From Prevotellaceae bacterium (GTDB lineage: Bacteria > Bacteroidota > Bacteroidia > Bacteroidales > Bacteroidaceae): a stretch of DNA of 38,161 nt. A model generated the notes under the pieces. That model was not told the DNA's origin. It was given only the letters and a program-made list of their open reading frames with translations, and did no database searches. Shown piece after piece: positions 32,596 to 38,161 of the stretch; positions within the stretch are counted from its first letter, which is position 1, and every line of letters begins with the position of its first letter. The stretch is from positions 1 to 38,161 of the forward strand of contig JAQXRI010000106.1 in NCBI GenBank assembly GCA_029218445.1, read 5' to 3'. The translations under genes and the position numbers were made by a program.

Positions 32596-34539
32596 ATGAA
32601 AAAGATATTTGCAACAATTGCACTCACTGCCGGCATCGCCAGCATGATGTCTTGCTCTGACTTCCTCGACCAAACCTCGCCCTCTGAACAGACCGACGAG
32701 ACGGTGTGGAACTCAACATACTACACCGGCATTAGAGTCAACAAAGTATATGGAGGGCTCGGACAGGACAGAACATACTCGCAGGACTGGGCCATAGTGT
32801 GGAACCTGAACAGCGACATAGAACTGGTGGACGGATTGGGCAACGACGCCACCAACACCACCAGCGAGCGAGGCAACATGAACTACAACGCATCGCCTGG
32901 ATGGACTAAAATCTCGGGCGTGTGGGATGCCATGTACGGCGTGATAGAGGATGCCAACCTCAACATTGCCGGCATACGCAAGAGTCCGCTGCTGACGGCA
33001 GGAGGAAGCGAGCAGAAGACAATGGAACGCTACCTCGGCGAGTGCCTCACTCTGAGGGCAATGGTGTATTTCGACATGGTGAGAGTGTTTGGCGACATTC
33101 CCATGAAGCTTGAGCCGTCGCTGGCCGACCTCAGCAACGCCTACCTTGCCAAGACCGACCGCGACGTCATTCTCGACACGCTGATGCAGAACCTCGAAGA
33201 GGCCATCGAGCTGCTGCCATGGGCCGACGACGTGACGGGCTACACCACCGAGCACACCACCAAAGGCTACGCCCACGGACTGCTGGCACAAATAGCACTG
33301 ACAAGAGCCGGATATGCCATACGCGAGAAAAGCAAGGACGGCTACGAGACGGCATCATACAGCGACGCCAGCTATCCTACACAGCGTCCTTCGGCCAACG
33401 AGCGTAAGGCACTCTACGAAAGGGCACTGAAGCACCTGACGGCCATCATCACCAGCGGCAAGCACTCGCTCAACCCTTCGTTTGAAAACGAGTGGTATCT
33501 CCTCAACCAGCTGCAGCTCGACCAAAGCTACCACGAAAACCTGTTTGAGATACCTCTTGGACTCAACGTTACGGGCGAGCTTGGCTATACCGTGGGCGTG
33601 CGCATGAACGGCGTGACCACAAAATACGGCTACGGCAACTCTTCAGGCAAGCTGAAGCTGACGGCACCGCTCATCTATTCTTACGACAAGAACGACACGC
33701 GCCGCGACATCTCCTGCTGCTACCTGCAGATAAAGCAGGACGGCTCGCTCACCAAGGAAGAACTGCTCGGCAACACTCCATTCGGCGTCTATGCAGGCAA
33801 ATGGGACCCAAGGAAAATGAGCGACACATGGCTCTCGCAGAACCTTGTGGCCACGGCAAAGCACATGACGGGCATCAACCCCGTGAAGATGCGCTATGCC
33901 AACGTGCTGCTTTGGTATGCCGAGGTCATGAACGAGCTGGCCGGCGGTCCTGACCAGTCTTACGCCGGCGATGCAGGACTGACCGCACGCCAGGCACTTG
34001 CCCTCGTTCACAAGCGTGCCTTCGACACCGCACACCAAGCCGACGCCGACGCTTACCTTGCCGCAATACCGGGCGACCAGGCACCGTTCTTCAACGCCAT
34101 TGTTGACGAGAACGCATGGGAGTTTGCAGGCGAAGGATTCCGCAAGTGGGACCTCATTCGCTGGAACCTGCTCGCGGCAAAGACACTTGAGTTCAAGGAG
34201 ACCTACCTCCGACAGCTCAGCGACGGAACATATCAGAAGAAGGTGTATTTCAACTATACCGACGCCGCCCAAACCACCATCGACTATTCGAGCATCACGT
34301 GGTTTGGCATACCCGAAGGCAAGACCGAGGCCGACTACCAAGGCAGCGCAAGCTCGTTTGGAAGCTCTGACCCAAGCAACACCACCGACACTCAGGTATA
34401 TGTCAACCTTCCGTCGATAAGCAGCGGACTCGTGGGCGACGTCGTAACCGTGAAGAACCGCTATCTCATGCCGATAGCCTCTACCACCATCGCTGCCTCC
34501 AATGGCAAGCTTCACAACTCTTACGGATACACTGACTAA
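32596..34539 (+). CDS. SusD-like glycan-binding lipoprotein
   Basis: Outer-membrane surface lipoprotein that captures glycan and caps the SusC channel. The lipobox is MMSC (Cys about residue 20), followed by the usual SDFLDQTSPSEQTDETVW. The TPR helices are recognisable (TLRAMVYFDMVRVFGDIP, a near-universal SusD motif), and the C-terminal RYLMPI is the conserved end. Length 647 is slightly long for the family. It starts 22 bases after susC. Confidence 0.93.
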   Translation: MKKIFATIALTAGIASMMSCSDFLDQTSPSEQTDETVWNSTYYTGIRVNKVYGGLGQDRTYSQDWAIVWNLNSDIELVDGLGNDATNTTSERGNMNYNASPGWTKISGVWDAMYGVIEDANLNIAGIRKSPLLTAGGSEQKTMERYLGECLTLRAMVYFDMVRVFGDIPMKLEPSLADLSNAYLAKTDRDVILDTLMQNLEEAIELLPWADDVTGYTTEHTTKGYAHGLLAQIALTRAGYAIREKSKDGYETASYSDASYPTQRPSANERKALYERALKHLTAIITSGKHSLNPSFENEWYLLNQLQLDQSYHENLFEIPLGLNVTGELGYTVGVRMNGVTTKYGYGNSSGKLKLTAPLIYSYDKNDTRRDISCCYLQIKQDGSLTKEELLGNTPFGVYAGKWDPRKMSDTWLSQNLVATAKHMTGINPVKMRYANVLLWYAEVMNELAGGPDQSYAGDAGLTARQALALVHKRAFDTAHQADADAYLAAIPGDQAPFFNAIVDENAWEFAGEGFRKWDLIRWNLLAAKTLEFKETYLRQLSDGTYQKKVYFNYTDAAQTTIDYSSITWFGIPEGKTEADYQGSASSFGSSDPSNTTDTQVYVNLPSISSGLVGDVVTVKNRYLMPIASTTIAASNGKLHNSYGYTD

Positions 34540-34568
34540 TCCTAACCCCATAAACAACAAGAAGCAAT

Positions 34569-36218
34569 ATGAAAACAAACAATAAAACAATGGCCTTCGC
34601 CATCTCAGGACTGCTTGCCATGGGCTTTGCATCATGCACCGACGGCAACGACTGGAGTGTGGACAGTGCCTTCGACCGTCTGTTCAGCGTCAGCGACGAC
34701 AAGATAAGCGTGACGGCTGAAGACGTGCTTGCACATGTGACGTTCAACGCAAGCAAAGACGCAGAATACTATATAATAGAGGTGAGCACCGACTCGCTCC
34801 ACGACGGCATTGCCATGGGCGGAGCCAACGCCATCGTCTTCGGCGCACAGGACAAGAGCATAACAAAGTCGCCGGCCGACATCACAGGTCTTGCAGGCGA
34901 CACAAAATACTTCCTGCGCATCAAAAGTATGGCCGACGGACGCAACGAGTCGAAATGGTCGTACTACAACGACGGACAGTCGTTCAAGACAAAGGCCGAA
35001 CAGATATTCTATCCAGTGTCTGACGCCGACCGCTTCGAAGACTACATCCACCTCACGTGGAATGCGGCAATGGACGTGACGAACATCACGGTTTCAGTGG
35101 GCGACACTGAGGTGCAGAACATCGTTCTCGACGCCGACGCAAAGAGCAAGGGTGAAATAAACGTGACTGGCCTGACACCATCGACCACCTACACCTTCGT
35201 CATCTACAACGGAACCGCCAAGCGTGGCACCCTCACTGTCTCGACGACAGCCGCCATGCCTTCGGGCGAATACAAGGTTCAGCTGCCGGCATCAATCGCG
35301 GCTCTCGACCAGGCGACAATCGACGACGTTGTGGCAAAGGCTCAGGCTACTCTCGGCAAGAGCAACGTAAGCGTAACGATAGGCATTCCTGCCGGACTGA
35401 CTCTCGACGCTTGCGGCTTGAACGAAGAGGGAGAGGCCACAGGACTCTATATTCCTGACGGCGTTTCAATAACATTCTTCGGACTCTCGGGCGGCAACGC
35501 TCCTGTGCTCAACTTCAAGAAGAGCTTCGACCTCAAGGGCAGCCACAACTACATTCGCTTTGAAAACATCAGCTTCACCGACGGCGGCTGCCAGTACTTC
35601 ATCAACCAGAGCGCAGCTGTAACAATATCTGAAGACCTGTCGTTCAAGCAGTGCCGCTTCGACTCGTTCGACCGTTCGTTCATACGTACGCAAGGCAGTG
35701 TTGACATTGTTGTGGCCAATTTAGTGATTGACGACTGCGTCATGACCAACATGTCGAGCGGCAACGGATATTCCGTCATCTACTTCGGTACGGCTAAGAC
35801 CAAGATAGGAAGCCTCACCCTGACAAACTCAACCTTCGACACTACTCAGCGCAGCTTCGTCGAGGCAAGCAAGGCTCCTATAACCAATGGCATAACCATT
35901 ACCAACTGTACGTTCTACAACAACGTTGTTGATGGCCGCTATCTGATTGACGCCAACGGTCAGGCCACCGACATAACGGTGAAGAACACCATCCTCGGCA
36001 AGTCGAAGGCTGAAACGGCAAGGGGCATCCGCACCAAGGGCAGTCAGACGTTCGACAACTGCTTGAGGGCAGCCGACTGCGTTTATTCAGCCAACGACAT
36101 CTCGCTGGAGGCTGACGAGAAGACATCGGCCGACATCTTCGTCGATCCCGACAACCACGACTTCACGCTGAAGATAACCAAGCTGATAGGCGACCCACGT
36201 TGGTATCCTGAGGATTAA
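34569..36218 (+). CDS. Surface lipoprotein with FN3-like and beta-helix domains (DUF5123/DUF4957-like)
   Basis: Third gene of the SusC/D operon, 549 residues, with lipobox GFASC (Cys about residue 23). Two FN3-like modules occupy about residues 45-235 (WSYYNDGQSFKT, GLTPSTTYTFVIYNGT). From about 300, a series of short repeating turns (ITNCTFYNNV, DDCVMTNMSS, LTNSTFDTTQ) looks like a right-handed beta-helix. This layout fits the DUF4957/DUF5123 lipoproteins found with pectin loci, which probably bind or retain substrate as SusE/SusF do. No catalytic motif was seen. A strong terminator follows. Confidence 0.8.
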   Translation: MKTNNKTMAFAISGLLAMGFASCTDGNDWSVDSAFDRLFSVSDDKISVTAEDVLAHVTFNASKDAEYYIIEVSTDSLHDGIAMGGANAIVFGAQDKSITKSPADITGLAGDTKYFLRIKSMADGRNESKWSYYNDGQSFKTKAEQIFYPVSDADRFEDYIHLTWNAAMDVTNITVSVGDTEVQNIVLDADAKSKGEINVTGLTPSTTYTFVIYNGTAKRGTLTVSTTAAMPSGEYKVQLPASIAALDQATIDDVVAKAQATLGKSNVSVTIGIPAGLTLDACGLNEEGEATGLYIPDGVSITFFGLSGGNAPVLNFKKSFDLKGSHNYIRFENISFTDGGCQYFINQSAAVTISEDLSFKQCRFDSFDRSFIRTQGSVDIVVANLVIDDCVMTNMSSGNGYSVIYFGTAKTKIGSLTLTNSTFDTTQRSFVEASKAPITNGITITNCTFYNNVVDGRYLIDANGQATDITVKNTILGKSKAETARGIRTKGSQTFDNCLRAADCVYSANDISLEADEKTSADIFVDPDNHDFTLKITKLIGDPRWYPED

Positions 36219-36254
36219 CCTTCTCTTTAGCCTACTACAGGCTTTAACTTATAG

Positions 36255-36287
36255 CGGACGCTGGTCATAACTTATGGCCAGCGTCCG
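36255..36287 (+). terminator. Terminator of the susC-susD-lipoprotein operon
   Basis: CGGACGCTGG (36255-36264) pairs with CCAGCGTCCG (36278-36287); five more pairs extend it inward (one G-T wobble) to give a 15-bp stem with a 3-base loop. TCTTATTTTA follows. It is 36 bases after the stop of the lipoprotein gene. Confidence 0.85.
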
Positions 36288-36299
36288 TCTTATTTTAAC

Positions 36300-37229
36300 G
36301 TGAGTTATTTTATTACCGATGCCGCAGGCAACTTCATCGTCAATAACCTTAGATATGTCATTACAAAGACCGGCAATGCCTATCCCGTTGACAATGCCGG
36401 CAATGTCATAGCGTCGAGAATATGCAACCGAGATAACCGACCGCTACTGACGTTCACCCACGCCATGAGTCTGCTTAAAATATTCTACAATGGCGACTAT
36501 ACTGAACTGACCGCTCCCGCCATAGACCAATCCTCGCAGCCAGCCACAGACTGGATGTTTACCGAGCCAACATCGCCTCAGGCTAATGCCGTGACAACCT
36601 TGCAGTTCCGTCACCGCTATGCCAAGATAGAAATATACAACTCGTTTACCCAAGACCACTACTGCAATTTTTACAGGACTTACGAACAACTCATCATTGA
36701 AAAACACTTCTTCCAACAGGTTTAACGGAGTCAGCATCCGCCCTGTGCTGAAGGAAAATACGACTTCACGTATGACGACAAGAAGGGCATCATCGTAAAG
36801 CATATCGACGACCTCGCCGTTGACCTTGGCGTAACAAAGACTGTGACGGAAAATGGTCAGCAAGTGACCTACAAGCTGCTATGGAGTCCGTTCAACTATG
36901 GAGTGGAGGCTAAGGTTGACATTCAGACTTACAACCACACTACGATAGACGAGGACGCTTATATCGACAAATGCCTGAAAAACCTCGGAATGCGTCTGGC
37001 ATGGGGAGACTTGGTTGAAAGAACTGAATTCAACACTAAGGATTATGCCGACAGTGAGTTGCAGAGCAGCACCATCGGCACAACGAGCAGCACCGTCTCA
37101 GGAGCCAACAATCCGAAACGCACAATATATGCCCTGAATATTAGCGGCACGACTGCCAAACTGCAAAGTACCGCCGGCCGTCCCACCGGCCTCATGGTCC
37201 GCCCCGTGAAATACGTGCGAGTGAATTAA
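36300..37229 (+). pseudogene. Decayed surface-protein gene (frameshifted)
   Basis: Coding-like sequence continues for 930 bases but not in one frame, with no convincing start or signal peptide. The first part (frame of 36300) reads YFITDAAGNFIVNNL... and FRHRYAKIEIYNS, to a stop at 36723. Around 36670-36756 a different frame reads natural sequence (TNNSSLKNTSSNRFNGVSIRPVLKE, given here in two pieces at positions 36691-36756). The first frame then resumes (YDFTYDDKKGIIVKHIDD...) to 37229, ending GLMVRPVKYVRVN. So there are two compensating frameshifts. VSIRPV and LMVRPV are the end signature of Fibrobacter-type paralogous surface domains. A 5'-truncated remnant of a secreted protein is the best reading. 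Confidence 0.65.
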
Positions 37230-37259
37230 AAAGAGCTGTCCTCTCATACAGCTCTTTTT
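37228..37259 (+). terminator. Terminator overlapping the pseudogene stop
   Basis: AAAAAGAGCTGT (37228-37239) pairs with ACAGCTCTTTTT (37248-37259), 12 bp with an 8-base loop, and the run of Ts continues to 37262. Typical Rho-independent terminator. Read on the minus strand it would also work after the smalltalk gene. Confidence 0.85.
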
Positions 37260-37333
37260 TTTACAAACATAATAAAATATGTAACGACCGAACAACGTAT
37301 TACCTATATGAAAAGAAAACATCTCTCATTGTG

Positions 37334-37456
37334 TCAGAAATATACGTTTGCTCCCATGCAGCTGGTCACGCCAAGCGTGGTTGCTATCGCCGTGGCGATT
37401 GAAACTATGAGCTGAACTATCAGCTTCCAAGTTTCCTTTTTTATTGGTGTACTCAT
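37334..37456 (-). CDS. Smalltalk micro-protein (40 residues)
   Basis: A minus-strand 40-codon frame, ATG at 37454-37456 to TGA at 37334. The peptide starts MSTPIKKETWKLIVQLIVS and continues through a hydrophobic stretch IATAIATTLGVTSC, which ends in a lipobox-like TSC. This matches the Bacteroidales 'smalltalk' family (KKxTWKxIxQ...TAIATTLGVTSCM), small proteins of unknown function usually found next to HU-like and amidase genes. Here the HU-like gene is directly upstream, but no amidase follows. It may be an anchored micro-lipoprotein (Cys at residue 33). Confidence 0.85.
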   Translation of the reverse strand: MSTPIKKETWKLIVQLIVSIATAIATTLGVTSCMGANVYF

Positions 37457-37547
37457 AATGATAATTTTTTAGTGGTGAGGGGTGAGAGGTAAGAGAATAC
37501 TTTCGAGGTAGTTTACCAATCTATCAACTCCTACCATCACCCGCAAC

Positions 37548-37600
37548 TGAACTTTAATTTTTTAATTGACTTCTACGAATTTCCCGCCCCTACAACGGCG
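37548..37600. repeat. Dispersed intergenic repeat, copy 2
   Basis: Positions 37548-37583 repeat the AT-rich segment at 29003-29037, and 37585-37600 (CGCCCCTACAACGGCG) repeats 28787-28803. Two repeat modules that are separate and in the other order before the SusC/D genes are adjacent here. A partial third copy (AGAACTTTAATTCTTTAATT) follows at about 37629. The remaining gap 37457-37687 shows nothing else. Confidence 0.65.
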
Positions 37601-37662
37601 GTCATTTACGTAAACATCAATCGCAAAAGAACTTTAATTCTTTAATTTTTAATTATTTACTC

Positions 37663-37686
37663 TCAAGCGCGCCGAAGCGCGCTTGA
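37663..37686 (-). terminator. Stable GC hairpin after the HU-like gene
   Basis: TCAAGCGCGC (37663-37672) pairs perfectly with 37677-37686. Read on the minus strand, the loop is TTCG closed by C-G, the very stable UUCG tetraloop. It starts 2 bases after the HU-like stop codon. The following sequence is AT-rich without a proper U-tract, so it may be an RNA 3'-end protector or attenuator between the HU and smalltalk genes. Confidence 0.6.
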
Positions 37687-37687
37687 C

Positions 37688-38161
37688 CTACTCGCCTATT
37701 GCGCCGCCTTCCTCTTCGCCGCCAGTGACATTGGCAGCAAACTCGGCCGTCAGGGTCACTGCCTCGCCAGTGGTGGTATAGGTTCGGGTGGCGTTGGTGT
37801 CGCCGTCGCTCCACTTAACGAAATGGGCGGTTGCTTCAGGAGTTGCCTTCAGCTCTACCTCAGTGCCTGCCGCATACATGCCGCCGCCGCTTACAGAACC
37901 CAACGCTTCGTTATTTGACAAAACAGTGAGCTGGAACTTGTTTGCCATGTCGATGTCGCCTGGGTCGGCGGAGTTCACACGCTTCACCACGTTGCCGTTG
38001 CGGTCGTAGCAGGTGATGCTGATGGTGGCGTCCTGCAATGCCTTCTTCACGTCGGTCGATGGGGTGAAGATGATTTTGCGGGTGGTGATGAGCGCCGATG
38101 CCACCATGTTCACGTCTTCCACCGACTTGGCGTTGACCGAGAATCGCATCGTGCCGAGTCC
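37688..38161 (-). CDS. HU-like DNA-binding domain fused to Ig/InlB-like repeat (5' end outside window)
   Basis: The frame is open to the right edge (GLGTMRFSV), so the ATG at 38149 is not the real start. GTMRFSVNAKSVED...RKIIFTPSTDVKKALQDAT is the C-terminal part of an HU/IHF-type domain of the HU-HIG class described in Bacteroidetes. It is followed by a beta-sandwich-like repeat of the InlB/Flg_new type (LTVLSNNEALGSVSGGGMYAAGTEVELKATPE...FVKWSDGDTNATRTY). The tail is acidic and Gly-rich (GGEEEGGAIGE). These proteins have no agreed function. Upstream part and length cannot be seen here. Confidence 0.82.
   Translation of the reverse strand, partial: GLGTMRFSVNAKSVEDVNMVASALITTRKIIFTPSTDVKKALQDATISITCYDRNGNVVKRVNSADPGDIDMANKFQLTVLSNNEALGSVSGGGMYAAGTEVELKATPEATAHFVKWSDGDTNATRTYTTTGEAVTLTAEFAANVTGGEEEGGAIGE

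Noticed and set aside
1..38161. CRISPR array, prophage, integrase or full insertion sequence
   Set aside because: No regularly spaced direct repeats, Cas genes, transposases or integrases were seen; the repeats found are short, scattered and intergenic, or one to two copies within a gene.

Overview
The window looks like a chromosomal segment of a Bacteroidales organism, most likely Prevotella or a close relative. Evidence for this: a SusC/SusD polysaccharide-uptake pair, families largely confined to Bacteroidetes (DUF4837, DUF5683, the HU-Ig fusion, the 'smalltalk' micro-protein), repeated promoter boxes of the Bacteroidetes form TAnnTTTG, and AT-rich leaders with few Shine-Dalgarno sequences. 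No phage, insertion sequence or CRISPR array was seen, so most of the window is core genome with accessory patches.

Layout. 1-3316 (+): the end of a PAP2-type phosphatase, an unrecognised 266-residue protein, and an SF2 helicase with an unknown C-terminal half. 3441-11036 (-): tRNA-His with its own promoter and terminator, then, in transcription order, rlmN, a DUF4837 lipoprotein, pdxA, a flippase-like membrane protein, a sigma-54 activator fused in frame to the LPS-transport lipoprotein LptE, a TPR-like protein and secG. 11087-17762 (-): a small lipoprotein, and an operon of a FabK/nitronate-monooxygenase-like flavoenzyme, a 1261-residue protein joining two GT2-like domains, a HIT-like DUF4922 domain and a SpoIID domain, and an AmpG-like muropeptide permease. 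18034-19539 (+): a tripartite HipB-HipS-HipT toxin-antitoxin operon with two matching operators. 19585-21476 (-): surE-lpxB. 21620-27801 (+): parA-parB-DUF5683-mltD-spoT, a housekeeping cluster. 27804-36218 (+): a small pectin locus with a CE8 pectin methylesterase, SusC, SusD and a surface lipoprotein with a predicted beta-helix. 36300-37229 (+): a decayed surface-protein gene. 37334-38161 (-): a smalltalk micro-protein and the 3' end of an HU-Ig protein.

How the genes work together. Much of the window concerns the envelope: LPS synthesis and transport (lpxB, lptE), protein export (secG), peptidoglycan cleavage and possible recycling (mltD, SpoIID domain, AmpG), and outer-membrane glycan uptake (SusC/D). 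Chromosome segregation (parAB) and the stringent response (spoT) share one operon-like run with mltD.

The items most worth a second look are the sigma-54 activator/LptE fusion; the GT2-GT2-HIT-SpoIID protein, which has no signal peptide and so appears to put a SpoIID domain in the cytoplasm; the HipBST system with Thr-Leu-Thr in place of the usual Ser-Ile-Ser; the G-rich and Lys-rich in-frame insertions in the helicase; and the matching intergenic repeats on both sides of the pectin locus.
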